Source of the DNA: Pseudoduganella ginsengisoli
GTDB taxonomy: Bacteria > Pseudomonadota > Gammaproteobacteria > Burkholderiales > Burkholderiaceae_D
NCBI RefSeq assembly: GCF_009720865.1
Contig: NZ_WNLA01000004.1
Coordinates: 62,001 to 126,000 of the forward strand
Reading direction: 5' to 3'
Length of the DNA stretch: 64,000 nt
In this document: positions 8,658 to 18,633 of the stretch, one piece after another
How positions within the stretch are numbered: position 1 is the stretch's first letter
Layout of the letters: each line of letters begins with the position of its first letter
The notes under the pieces: model-generated
The model's database searches: none
What the model saw: the letters and a program-made list of their open reading frames with translations, nothing else
Told to the model about the DNA's origin: nothing
Program-made: the position numbers and the translations under genes

Positions 8658-9185
8658 ATGTCGATCAAAACATTCCGGTTTTTTCTGCTGGTGTTCGTGT
8701 TGCTGCAGTCTGTGTACTTCGGTTTTGCGTGGTTTTATCCGCATCCGGTCCCGATGCCGGGATTTCACATGACGTTCTCGCCTGACGGCCTGACGATGGA
8801 AGCTGCGTTTTCTTTATCGCCGGCGCAGCGCTGGAGCGGGGCGGCTGTATCGCTGCCAACGCTGGCGCTGCTGATGTATGCGTCGTGGCGGCTCGATGGC
8901 TTGCTGCGCGCATTCCAGGCGCGCGATTTGTTTTCCGCTGCCGCCATTGCCCATGTGCGGGCCTTTGCGGGCGGCGCGTTTGGCGCGCTGCTGATGGCGA
9001 TTGCGGAGCAGCCGCTGCGCGGTTTGCTGTGGCGGCATGTGCTGGGCATCCACGGCGCGGCCGTGCAGATGGGCGTGTCGTCGGAAGCGCTGGTGATGAT
9101 GGTGGCGTGTGGCCTGTTTTACCTGTTTGGCAGCGTATTGCAGGAAGGCCGCCGCCTGGCTGAAGAAAACGAGGGCTTCATCTGA
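8658..9185 (+). CDS. DUF2975 membrane protein
   Basis: 175 aa with four predicted membrane segments: about residues 5-26, 54-75, 95-117 and 140-162. The C-terminal FYLFGSVLQEGRRLAEENEGFI matches the end typical of DUF2975 proteins (helix, then ARG..L.EE.E.TI-like tail). Function unknown. The stop overlaps the ATG of the XRE regulator by one base. DUF2975 and small XRE proteins are found together in many bacteria, which supports both calls. Confidence 0.82.
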   Translation: MSIKTFRFFLLVFVLLQSVYFGFAWFYPHPVPMPGFHMTFSPDGLTMEAAFSLSPAQRWSGAAVSLPTLALLMYASWRLDGLLRAFQARDLFSAAAIAHVRAFAGGAFGALLMAIAEQPLRGLLWRHVLGIHGAAVQMGVSSEALVMMVACGLFYLFGSVLQEGRRLAEENEGFI

Positions 9186-9427
9186 TGGCCATCGTGCTGC
9201 ATTTGGATGTGATGCTGGCCAGGCGGAAAATCAAATCACGCGAACTGGCGCAGTACGTCGGTATCACGGAACAGAATCTCAGCCTGCTCAAGTCGGGCAA
9301 GGTCAAGGGCATCCGCTTTGCCACGCTGGAGCGGATTTGCGAAAAGCTGCAATGCCAGCCGGGCGACATCATTGAATGGGTGCCGGGGCAGGGCGGCGCA
9401 GAGGTGGAAGATGGGGGGGATTTCTGA
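9185..9427 (+). CDS. Small XRE/Cro-type HTH regulator paired with DUF2975
   Basis: 80 aa, almost entirely one helix-turn-helix domain of the HTH_26 kind: LDVMLARRKIKSRELAQYVG, recognition helix in ITEQNLSLLKSGKVKG, then FATLERICEKLQCQPGDIIEW. It lacks a ligand-binding domain. It overlaps the DUF2975 gene by one base and the acetyltransferase gene by one base, so the three form one transcript. Autoregulation through the palindrome at 8619 is likely but inferred. Confidence 0.88.
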   Translation: MAIVLHLDVMLARRKIKSRELAQYVGITEQNLSLLKSGKVKGIRFATLERICEKLQCQPGDIIEWVPGQGGAEVEDGGDF

Positions 9428-9912
9428 TGACGACGCCGCTGTTGATACGCGCAGCGCACCCGTCAGACGCGGCGCTGCTGGTGGACTTGATCCGGGAACT
9501 GGCTGTCGTGGAAGGCTTCCCGCATCCGGTGACGGTTACGGCCGATGATTTGCAGGCCAGCCTGTTTGGCCCGCAACCGGCGGCGCACGCGCTGGTCGCG
9601 CAAGCCGATGGCGAAGTTGCGGGCTTTGCCGTGTATTACGAGACGTTTGCCACGACCACCGGCAAGCGCGGCCTGCACCTGGACGATTTATTCGTGCGTC
9701 CCGCGTTCCAGGGGCGGGGCTATGGCAAGGCGTTGTTGGCGCACGTGGCGGGCATTGCGGAATTGCGGGGCTGTGCGCGCTTTGAATGGTGGGCGTTGAA
9801 CACCAATGAACCGGCGCTGCGGTTTTATCAAGCGGTAGGGGCGCAGCGCATGGAAGAACTGGTGGTGCACCGCGTGCAGGGCAGTGCGATCCGGGATTTG
9901 GCCCGCAGTTAG
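9427..9912 (+). CDS. GNAT-family N-acetyltransferase
   Basis: 161 aa starting at the ATG at 9427, which overlaps the previous TGA; an upstream ATG (9376) in the same frame would add a Gly/Arg-rich stretch unlike the family. The acetyl-CoA motif is LDDLFVRPAFQGRGYGKALL, followed by the typical WWALNTNEPALRFYQAVGAQ. It resembles diamine/spermidine acetyltransferase-like GNATs, but the substrate cannot be read from sequence. It converges with the RDD gene, sharing 4 bases at the 3' ends. Confidence 0.88.
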   Translation: MTTPLLIRAAHPSDAALLVDLIRELAVVEGFPHPVTVTADDLQASLFGPQPAAHALVAQADGEVAGFAVYYETFATTTGKRGLHLDDLFVRPAFQGRGYGKALLAHVAGIAELRGCARFEWWALNTNEPALRFYQAVGAQRMEELVVHRVQGSAIRDLARS

Positions 9913-10439
9913 GCGGCCGGCTGCGCCGCCGCTTTCTTTTCAGGCTTCGGCAATTGCACGAGGCGCGTACCCGCCAGGCGGTCATGCACGAACTGGCGGT
10001 CTTTATCCAGCAGCGCCAGCAGCGCCCACACGCCCATGCTGGCGAACATGGCGTACAGCGAGTGCCAGCGCGACAAGCCCAGCGCATAGGACGCCAGGAT
10101 GCCGGGCATGACCCAGCCCCACGCCAGCACATAGCGCAGCGCGGCGATTTTCAGCGGCACGTGGCTATAGCCGGGAAAGACCAGCTTGATGCGCCACGTG
10201 CGCATGGCCAGCGTCTGGCCTTCGCGCGACCACTGGTGTATGAAATAGGCGCCCAGTACGAGGAAAGCCAGCGCCTGGCGCACGTGTTCCGCCAGCGGCG
10301 TGTGCGACGCCTGCATCGCTACTTCCAGGATCAGGAAAGGCAGGAATAGCACGGCAAACGCCAGCAGCATTTCATACACGATGGCGATCACGCGCCGCTT
10401 GATTGCCGGCGCCGGGCCCTGCGTGGTGTTATTTGACAT
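9909..10439 (-). CDS. RDD-family inner-membrane protein
   Basis: 176 aa from the ATG at 10439, giving MSNNTTQGPAPAIKRRV; the longer frame is Pro/Leu/His-rich read-through of the neighbour. RDD domains carry conserved Arg and Asp residues around the membrane helices: here KRRVIAIVYEMLL, GQTLAMRTWRIKLV and DKDRQFVHDRLAGTRLV at the end. Four membrane segments are apparent. Function unknown; some RDD proteins act in ion transport. It overlaps the DUF3106 gene by 11 bases, so it is the last gene of the sigma-factor operon. Confidence 0.85.
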   Translation of the reverse strand: MSNNTTQGPAPAIKRRVIAIVYEMLLAFAVLFLPFLILEVAMQASHTPLAEHVRQALAFLVLGAYFIHQWSREGQTLAMRTWRIKLVFPGYSHVPLKIAALRYVLAWGWVMPGILASYALGLSRWHSLYAMFASMGVWALLALLDKDRQFVHDRLAGTRLVQLPKPEKKAAAQPAA

Positions 10440-11262
10440 TGGAAGCGGCAGGTGTGCTGGTGGCAGAGGTTGCTGCTGGCGCCGATGCGCCGGGTGCAGC
10501 AGTTGCAGCGGCGGGAGAAGCTGCAACCGTAGCGGCAGCTGGGGCGCTGGCAGGCGGCGGCGCCGCTGCGGCCGCAGCGGACGGCGTCGAGCCCGGTACG
10601 GCGCGCTTCACCGGCTGTACGGTTTGAATCTTGCTTTGTGCCGGGGACGGCGGATTGACGACCTGTTTTTTCGGCGCCTTTTCTGCCAACTGCTTCTTTT
10701 GTTCCGGCGGCAATTGCTGGTATTGCTCCCACTGCGCGGATTTCTGGCCCGGGACCGGCGCGACTTTTTGCGAGCGGGCGAAGTTTTCACGTACCTGGCG
10801 GCGCTGGTCCGGCGTCAGCCGCACCCAGTCGCGCATGCGTTCCTGGACGCGGGCCTGCTCATCCGGCTTCATGGTGTTATAGCGGTTGGCAATTTCCAGC
10901 CACTTTTGCTTGCGCAACCCTTCCAGCTTGTCCCATTCGCCCTTCAATGGATCCAGGGCGCGCTGCTGTGAGGCAGACAAGTCTTTCCACAGCGGCTTTT
11001 CCATGGCAATCGGCGCCAGGCCCGGCTTGCCGGCCGCCGCAGGTTTGCCGGCAGTTGGCACTGCGGCAGAGGCAGCGGGAGCAGCGGGAGCAGCGGGAGC
11101 AGCGGCAGGCTGTGCGGGGGCAGGCGCCGTGGCGGCAGGCTGCGCTGCCGCTGGCGAAGACGAAACAGGCCCCTGCGCAAAGGCGCCGGCGGCCAACAGG
11201 ACGGATGCGAGCAGTCCGGCCTTGGTAGGGTAGAGGGGGCCAATGCGGCTGGTACGCGCCAT
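10429..11262 (-). CDS. DUF3106 periplasmic protein
   Basis: 277 aa. A signal or anchor segment (AGLLASVLLAAGAFAQ, residues 15-30) is followed by a long Ala/Pro-rich linker. The conserved core at about 92-165 repeats the theme WKDLSASQQRALDPL / WVRLTPDQRRQVRENFA, and an Ala-rich tail follows. The core's LSxxQ/LTPDQ repeats recall LTxxQ proteins of the CpxP/Spy type (inference). The linker is encoded by a run of near-identical 9-base units (GCAGCGGGA, around 11072-11105), so its length may vary between strains. Two bases separate it from DUF3619. Confidence 0.85.
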   Translation of the reverse strand: MARTSRIGPLYPTKAGLLASVLLAAGAFAQGPVSSSPAAAQPAATAPAPAQPAAAPAAPAAPAASAAVPTAGKPAAAGKPGLAPIAMEKPLWKDLSASQQRALDPLKGEWDKLEGLRKQKWLEIANRYNTMKPDEQARVQERMRDWVRLTPDQRRQVRENFARSQKVAPVPGQKSAQWEQYQQLPPEQKKQLAEKAPKKQVVNPPSPAQSKIQTVQPVKRAVPGSTPSAAAAAAPPPASAPAAATVAASPAAATAAPGASAPAATSATSTPAASNVK

Positions 11263-11264
11263 CC

Positions 11265-11669
11265 TTATTGCTCGCGACTTTCTTCCAGATAAGTGTTAAA
11301 GCCATGGTCCAGGTAAGCGGACAATGGCAATTCGTCCGACAGCACGGCGGCGTCGAGTTCTGCCAGTTCATTGATGCGCTGCTGCTGTTCGTACTGGTAC
11401 AAGCCCACCATGCCGGCCACCAGCACCAGCAGCGGTACGGCCACGCTCATACGGCCCAGCCAGCCAAACGGGTGCGAGAAGAAGCCGCCGGCCCCGGCCG
11501 TGGCCAGTTCCGATTGCGTCACGCGCACCGGCACATGCGGTTTTTTGCGCGCCATGGCAGCTTTGCGGGCGGCTGCCAGGCGGTCGGTAGTCGAAGCCGG
11601 CAGATCATCCAGCTTTTCATTGAGCGCATGGCGCACTTTGTAAGCGAAATTGAGGTCTTCGGTGTTCAT
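11265..11669 (-). CDS. DUF3619 single-TM protein
   Basis: 134 aa. A cytoplasmic N-terminal helical part (LNFAYKVRHALNEKLDDLP..) is followed by one membrane segment at about 73-92 (MSVAVPLLVLVAGMVGLYQY) and a short acidic periplasmic tail. This layout, directly downstream of an ECF sigma factor and overlapping it by 4 bases, is that of an anti-sigma factor, but no known anti-sigma domain is recognisable. DUF3619 is assigned from its characteristic position and sequence. Confidence 0.82.
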   Translation of the reverse strand: MNTEDLNFAYKVRHALNEKLDDLPASTTDRLAAARKAAMARKKPHVPVRVTQSELATAGAGGFFSHPFGWLGRMSVAVPLLVLVAGMVGLYQYEQQQRINELAELDAAVLSDELPLSAYLDHGFNTYLEESREQ

Positions 11670-12235
11670 AATTTAATTCCCTGGGCTTTTAATGCTTCAG
11701 CCAATGTATGTGTTGCGCGTGAGCAATGTGTCTTGACACTCCCTTCGGAACATCCCATTGCTTCCGCGGTTTCAGCCACATCCAGATCATGCAAGTAACG
11801 CATGAGGAACGCTTCCCGTTGACGTGCCGGCAGCTTTTGCACCTCGGCGTCGATGGCGCTAAGTATTTGCATACGCTCAACTTTGTCAGCCGACGATTCC
11901 GACGCTTCCGTCCCTTGCTCCGCTTCATACGTTTCCAGAATGTCAAAGTCTTCGTGCTCGTCGGCAGAGGATGACATGCCCGAGAACAGGCTTACCCAAG
12001 TGTTACGAACTTTTTCACGTCGGAAATAATCAAGGATGGTCGTTTGCAAGATGCGCTGGAACAGCATCGGCAATTCCGACGCCGGTTTATCGCCGTATTT
12101 TTCAGCCAGCTTGATCATCGCGTCTTGCACGATGTCCAGTGCGCTTTCTTCCTTGCGCACTGCGTATAAGGCTTGTTTGTAGGCGCGCCGCTCGACGTTT
12201 TCGAGGAAGTCCGATAATTCTTTGTCTGTTGCCAT
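11666..12235 (-). CDS. ECF-type RNA polymerase sigma factor
   Basis: 189 aa from the ATG at 12235 (MATDKELSDFLENVERRAY); in-frame ATGs at 12265 and 12412 exist, so the start is uncertain. Region 2 is visible as SALDIVQDAMIKLAEKYGD..FQRILQTTILDYFRREKVRNTW. Region 4 is LPARQREAFLMRYLHDLDVAETAEAMGCSEGSVKTHCSRA. An acidic serine-rich linker (ADEHEDFDILETYEAEQGTE) joins them. It heads an operon with DUF3619, DUF3106 and RDD genes that I know as a conserved arrangement next to ilvI in Burkholderiales. The regulon is unknown. Confidence 0.9.
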   Translation of the reverse strand: MATDKELSDFLENVERRAYKQALYAVRKEESALDIVQDAMIKLAEKYGDKPASELPMLFQRILQTTILDYFRREKVRNTWVSLFSGMSSSADEHEDFDILETYEAEQGTEASESSADKVERMQILSAIDAEVQKLPARQREAFLMRYLHDLDVAETAEAMGCSEGSVKTHCSRATHTLAEALKAQGIKL

Positions 12236-12717
12236 GCGATGGGGAAGCGTGCTGCGGGGAGACATGCATCTTAGCAAAAAATGCACCTGGAGGACACCTC
12301 CTTCGGCGCTTCCTCGTAAGGGTTTGCACCATATTCGCGTGGGAATGAGCGATATATTAAATTTTCCTTGACCAAAACCATGGGTCTTGATACCTTGCTG
12401 GAAGCTTTGCACACCACGAAGCCCTTGGTTTTATCCGGCGAACCACAAAGTCGCCACCGGTAAATCCCGCTTTCATTTGTCAGCAGTTTGCTCTAACCCG
12501 TGCCACAAGCGCGAGAAGTATGCAATACCGCGGCAGACACTCAGGCCAAACGAGTTGCGTTTGCGTCGTACTGAACCTTACCTCTCCATGGGTATGGGAA
12601 TTTGCGCCGTGACCGCAGAAAGAAGGGAAGCCTAGGGATTCTGTCACGTCGTCAGCATGCTTCGCCAGGCAAGAGCATCCGATCAATCTCCCGTATGGAC
12701 CTTGAAAGGAATGTTTT
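12236..12717. other. 482-base divergent region between sigma factor and ilvI
   Basis: Holds the divergent promoters of the sigma-factor operon and ilvI. Visible items: a small hairpin GGAGG-ACA-CCTCC (about 12291-12303) in the sigma-gene leader; an AT-rich patch GATATATTAAATTTT (12351-12365); a Leu-rich 27-codon open frame (12380-12463); and AAAGGA just before ilvI. No classic terminator-antiterminator pair is visible. No confident promoter could be assigned by eye. Confidence 0.4.
12380..12463 (+). CDS. Possible Leu-rich leader peptide upstream of ilvI
   Basis: Open frame of 27 codons, MGLDTLLEALHTTKPLVLSG then 7 more residues, ending TAA. Six Leu and one Val in 27 residues, including TTG-GTT-TTA in a row, is suggestive of a branched-chain amino-acid leader. 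Against it: no Shine-Dalgarno site, and no following stem with a T-run. It lies 255 bases before ilvI. Speculative. Confidence 0.2.
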   Translation: MGLDTLLEALHTTKPLVLSGEPQSRHR

Positions 12718-14444
12718 ATGAACACCGAAGCCAACGCACCCATCACGGGCGCGGAAATTGTCGTACGTTGCCTCGCTGAAGAAGGTGTAGAACACGTCTT
12801 TGGCTATCCCGGCGGCGCTGTGCTGTACATCTACGACGCCATCTTCAAACAGGACAAGTTCCAGCACATTCTCGTGCGCCACGAGCAGGCCGCTATCCAT
12901 GCTGCCGACGCGTATTCGCGCTGCTCGCAAAAAGTCGGCGTCGCGCTGGTGACTTCCGGCCCAGGCGTTACCAATGCTGTGACCGGCCTGTCCACTGCCT
13001 ACATGGACTCGATCCCCATGGTCGTGATTTCGGGCCAGGTGCCCAGCCACGCCATCGGCCAGGATGCTTTCCAGGAATGCGACACCGTCGGTATTACCCG
13101 TCCGGTCGTCAAGCACAACTTCCTGGTAAAGGACGTTAAAGACCTGGCAGAGACCATCAAGAAAGCTTTCTTTATCGCCAAAACCGGCCGTCCTGGCCCG
13201 GTACTGGTCGATATCCCTAAAGACATCAGCATGCAAAAAGCGGTGTACCACTATCCGAAAGAAGTGGAAATGCGCTCCTACCGTCCAGTGGACAAAGGCC
13301 ATTCGGGCCAGATCCGCAAGGCGGTGCAAATGCTGCTGGCTGCCGAACGTCCGATGATTTACACGGGCGGCGGCGTCATCCTGGCCAACGCCACCAATGA
13401 GCTGACCAAGCTGTGCGACCGCCTGGGCTTCCCTGTCACGAATACGCTGATGGGCCTGGGCGCGTACCCTGCCACCAACGACAAATTCGTCGGCATGCCA
13501 GGCATGCACGGCACGTACGAAGCCAACATGGCGATGCAGAACTGCGACGTGCTCATTGCCATCGGCGCCCGCTTTGACGACCGCGTGATCGGCAACCCGA
13601 AACACTTCGCCACCAACCCGCGCAAGATCATTCACATCGATATCGACCCGTCGTCGATTTCCAAGCGCGTGAAAGTCGACATTCCTATCGTCGGCAACGT
13701 CAAGGACGTGCTGATTGAATTCCTCGCGCAGCTGGATGCTGCCGAGCAAAAGCCGAACCAGGCTGCGCTGTCGAACTGGTGGAAGCAGATCAACGAATGG
13801 CGCGGCCGCGAATGCCTGAAGTATTCGACGTCCGACCTGGTCATCAAGCCACAGCAGGTGGTGGAATCCCTGTGGGATGTGACCCGTGGCGACGCGTTCG
13901 TGACGTCCGACGTGGGCCAGCACCAGATGTGGGCTGCCCAGTACTACAAATTCGACAAGCCGCGCCGCTGGCTGAACTCCGGCGGCCTGGGCACCATGGG
14001 TGTCGGCTTGCCGTACGCGATGGGCGTGCAAATGGCGAACCCGGATGCGACCGTGGCATGTATCACGGGCGAGGGTTCGATCCAGATGAACATCCAGGAA
14101 CTCGCGACCTGCAAACAGTATCACCTGACCCCCAAGATCATCCTGCTGAACAACCGCTTCCTCGGCATGGTGCGCCAGTGGCAGCAAATCGATTACGGTT
14201 CGCGCTACTCGGAGTCTTACATGGACTCGCTGCCTGACTTTGAAAAACTGGCCGAAGCTTATGGCCACGTGGGCATGCGCATCGAAAAACCGGGCGACGT
14301 CGAAGGCGCCCTGAAAGAAGCGTTCGGTATGAAGGATCGGCTGGTGTTCATGAACTTCATTACCGATCCAAGTGAAAATGTGTGGCCAATGGTGAAGGCA
14401 GGTAAGGGCCTCTCCGAAATGCTGCTGGGTTCGGAGGATCTGTA

Positions 14445-14445
<1 letters not shown>
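12718..14445 (+). CDS. ilvI: Acetolactate synthase 3 large subunit
   Basis: TPP/FAD enzyme for the first common step of Val, Ile and Leu synthesis: pyruvate condensed with pyruvate or 2-oxobutyrate. 575 aa. The catalytic Glu56 is in VRHEQAAIH, the FAD-binding middle domain includes RKAVQMLLAAERPMIYTGGG, and the TPP motif is ITGEGSIQMNIQEL (GEG where many have GDG; betaproteobacterial homologues commonly have GEG). AAAGGA at 12705-12710 fixes the start. The stop overlaps ilvH (TAATG). Confidence 0.97.
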
Positions 14446-16021
<1,576 letters not shown>

Positions 16022-16068
16022 TCAGTTCTGCATACATGGGGAGTGGTGTACTGCCATTCCCCGACCCA

Positions 16069-16099
16069 AGCCCGGCTTGCCTAGCAGCCGGGCTTTTTT
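16069..16099 (+). terminator. Rho-independent terminator after ilvC
   Basis: AGCCCGGCT (16069-16077) pairs with AGCCGGGCT (16086-16094) across an 8-base loop, followed by a run of six to seven T. It ends the ilvI-ilvH-ilvC unit. Confidence 0.93.
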
Positions 16100-16114
16100 G
16101 TTGCAAAATCGCTT

Positions 16115-16127
16115 GGTGCCTGGCACC
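16115..16127. repeat. GGTGCCTGGCACC palindrome, copy 1
   Basis: 13-base palindrome with a single central base, in the ilvC-chemoreceptor gap. An identical copy with a similar flank (CTTGGTGCC.. here, CTTTGGTGCC.. there) lies at 25317-25329. Both copies lie in intergenic DNA just beyond a terminator. Confidence 0.55.
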
Positions 16128-16220
16128 GAATTGCTCCATGTCAAGTTAATAAGAGTTTTCCGCCGGGATATTTCTGTTGTGCTACGCTGGTTTTTTCTCT
16201 TCGACAATTTCGGAGGCACC

Positions 16221-18236
16221 ATGTGGCGTGACTGGAGTGTAGCGACCAAGGTTTCCGCAGCGGCATTTGCCGTTGTCAGTGCTGTCTTCCTCGTGTTCGT
16301 GCTGATGGTGGGCTCCGGCCTGTCGCGGCTGGCGGAGCAGGAAGCCACGCGGGAAGTTGCCGACAAGACCAAGCTGCTCGGCGATGCGGTGGAAATCGTC
16401 GATGCGGATTTGCGCAAGCAGGTCGCTACCTATGCGCGCGTGTTTGCCAGTTGGTTCCCGCAAGGGCTGGAAGTCGATCCAGCCAATACCGTGACGGTGG
16501 GAGCGGAAACCGTGCCAACGATCAGTGCCGGCGGCAAGGTGTTGAACCTGGATTTTTCCGTGCCGGACAACTTCACGAAATTGACCGGCGTATATGCCAC
16601 CGTGTTCGTACGGCGTGGCGATGATTTTGTGCGCGTGACCACGTCGCACAAGAAAGAAAATGGCGAACGGGCCATCGGCACCAAGCTGGCAGCCGACCAC
16701 CCGGGCTACCGCAAAGTGCTGGATGGCCAAGCGTATGCGGGGCCTGCGAACCTGTTCGGCAATATGTACATGACCAGCTATGAGCCGATCAAAGATGCGG
16801 CCGGTAAGGTCATCGGCATCCTGTACGTCGGCGTCAGCTTTGAAGATTCGCTGCGGTCGCTGAAAGACAAAGTCAACGCCATGAAGCTGGGCGAATCGGG
16901 CCAGTTCTATGCGCTGGAAGCCCGTGCCAATAAAGATTTGGGCAAACTGCTGATCCACCGCAAGGAAGAGGGCACGAATGTGCTGGCGGCCAAGGATGAT
17001 GCGGGCAGCGAGTACGTGAAAAAGATGCTGGAGCAAAAGACCGGCACCATGCGCTATCACCTCAAAGGCAGCGAACATTTGACGGCATTCCAGTACGTAC
17101 CGAGCTGGAATATGTTGATAGTCGGTGAAGCTATCGCAGCGGAAGTCACGCAATCGGCGATGTCGTTGAGCAACCGCTTTGCCACGATCGGCATGGTATT
17201 GGTGGCGCTGGTGGCGGGCTTGCTGCATCCGCTGCTGGTGCGCCTCGTCAAGCGGCCGCTGGAATATGCGCTGAAAGTCGCGCATACCGTCGCCGAAGGC
17301 AAACTGGACAGCAAGATCGATGTCCACGGCCAGGATGAGCCGGGCCGCCTGCTCGATGCCATGAAACACATGACGGAAAGCCTGGCCGATATCGTGGGGC
17401 ACGTGCGCCATGGCGCCATGACGATGGAAGCGACAGCCACGCAACTGGCGGAAGGCAACCGCGACCTGGCCAGCCGCACAGAGTCGCAAGCGACGTCGAT
17501 TGAACAGACAGTGGCGTCGATGGCGCATTTGACCGAAGCCGTGCAGCGCAACAGCGCCAGCGCCCATCAGGCCAATCTGCTGGCGCAGTCGGCATCGGAT
17601 GTGGCGCGCAAGGGCGGCGCCGTGGTGGCACAAGTGGTACATACGATGCAATCCATCAAGGAGTCGGCGCAAAAGATTGCCGACATTAACAGCGTGATCG
17701 ATGGCATTGCGTTCCAGACCAATATCCTCGCGCTGAACGCGGCAGTGGAAGCGGCGCGCGCAGGCGAACAGGGCAGGGGCTTTGCCGTGGTGGCAACGGA
17801 AGTGCGTACGCTGGCGCAGCGTTCGGCCAGCGCCGCAAAGGAAATCAAGGAATTGATCGCCGCGTCGGTCGAGCAGGTGGAAGCGGGCGACCGCCTGGTG
17901 GCTGACGCGGGCTCCACCATGGAAGACATCGTGGCCAGTGTCACCCGCGTGACGGACATCATGCGTGAAATGCAGGCGGCCGGCGAGGAACAGTCGGCCG
18001 GTATCGCGCAAGTGGGTGCGGCGATTGCCCACATGGATGCCGATGTGCAAAGCAATGGCGCGCTGGTGGAACATGCCGCGGCATCGGCCAATACGCTGGA
18101 ACAGGAAGCGGCGGACTTGACGCAGACTATGCAATTCTTCACGCTGGCCGAGCATGGCCCGGCGTCATTGCATGCCGTACCCGCCGCACCGGCGCCGCGC
18201 CGTCCTGCCGCGGAACCGCGCCGGCTGGCCGCATAA
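16221..18236 (+). CDS. Methyl-accepting chemotaxis protein, Cache sensor
   Basis: 671 aa starting at the ATG at 16221 behind CGGAGG (16211-16216); the frame is open further upstream but that part overlaps the terminator. TM1 is about 9-31. A periplasmic region of about 280 residues resembles the Cache_3/Cache_2 fusion type ([21 protein letters not shown].., [12 protein letters not shown]). TM2 is near 318-340, followed by HAMP and the signalling domain with hairpin tip [20 protein letters not shown] (about 495-515). Senses a small ligand, unknown. It lies alone between ilvC and pssA. Confidence 0.93.
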   Translation: MWRDWSVATKVSAAAFAVVSAVFLVFVLMVGSGLSRLAEQEATREVADKTKLLGDAVEIVDADLRKQVATYARVFASWFPQGLEVDPANTVTVGAETVPTISAGGKVLNLDFSVPDNFTKLTGVYATVFVRRGDDFVRVTTSHKKENGERAIGTKLAADHPGYRKVLDGQAYAGPANLFGNMYMTSYEPIKDAAGKVIGILYVGVSFEDSLRSLKDKVNAMKLGESGQFYALEARANKDLGKLLIHRKEEGTNVLAAKDDAGSEYVKKMLEQKTGTMRYHLKGSEHLTAFQYVPSWNMLIVGEAIAAEVTQSAMSLSNRFATIGMVLVALVAGLLHPLLVRLVKRPLEYALKVAHTVAEGKLDSKIDVHGQDEPGRLLDAMKHMTESLADIVGHVRHGAMTMEATATQLAEGNRDLASRTESQATSIEQTVASMAHLTEAVQRNSASAHQANLLAQSASDVARKGGAVVAQVVHTMQSIKESAQKIADINSVIDGIAFQTNILALNAAVEAARAGEQGRGFAVVATEVRTLAQRSASAAKEIKELIAASVEQVEAGDRLVADAGSTMEDIVASVTRVTDIMREMQAAGEEQSAGIAQVGAAIAHMDADVQSNGALVEHAAASANTLEQEAADLTQTMQFFTLAEHGPASLHAVPAAPAPRRPAAEPRRLAA

Positions 18237-18276
18237 CTGTTGCAAACGGCCGCGGCGCCGAATGACCAGCCGGGTT

Positions 18277-18510
18277 TTATCGCCCCTGGCCAGCGGTGGA
18301 AGAGCGGCGGCGCAGGGCAACGCCGATCACACCCAGGCCGGCCAGCAGCATGCCGCGCGCATTGATCGCGACTGCCATGGTCTTGAATGCGCCGGGGAAC
18401 GGAATTGGTGTCGCCGCGCCATTCTGATACAGGAACGCACTGCTATTGACATAGCTGCCTGCTACCATCCCCGCATCGTTGATATCGGCAGTCTCGGCTT
18501 TATCGGCCAT
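18277..18510 (-). pseudogene. Remnant of a HAF-repeat / PEP-CTERM protein gene
   Basis: A 77-codon frame reading ADINDAGMVAGSY..AFLYQNGAATPIPF..AVAINARG, then directly MLLAGLGVIGVALRRR. The first part has the look of HAF repeats of extracellular proteins. The last part is the membrane segment plus Arg tail of a PEP-CTERM sorting signal, but the PEP motif itself and the sequence between are missing. No signal peptide is present. Best read as an internally deleted remnant. The rest of the 397-base interval 18237-18633 shows no other gene. Confidence 0.5.
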
Positions 18511-18633
18511 ATTCTTATTTTTACAACTTTGTAGCGCCTGCCACGCTGTTACAAAAGGTCACCAAGGGATTCCGGTGAAAAGTTTGAGATGGGTTAAAGT
18601 GCGTTCACTGTTAGCAATTTGGAGAACAACAAG

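Noticed and set aside
11072..11105. Short tandem repeat as a separate element
   Set aside because: It is the codon repeat of the Ala/Pro-rich linker in the DUF3106 gene and keeps the frame; described with that gene.
12587..12635. 15-codon frame MGMGICAVTAERREA as an ilv leader peptide
   Set aside because: No enrichment for Leu, Ile or Val codons and no attenuator follows.
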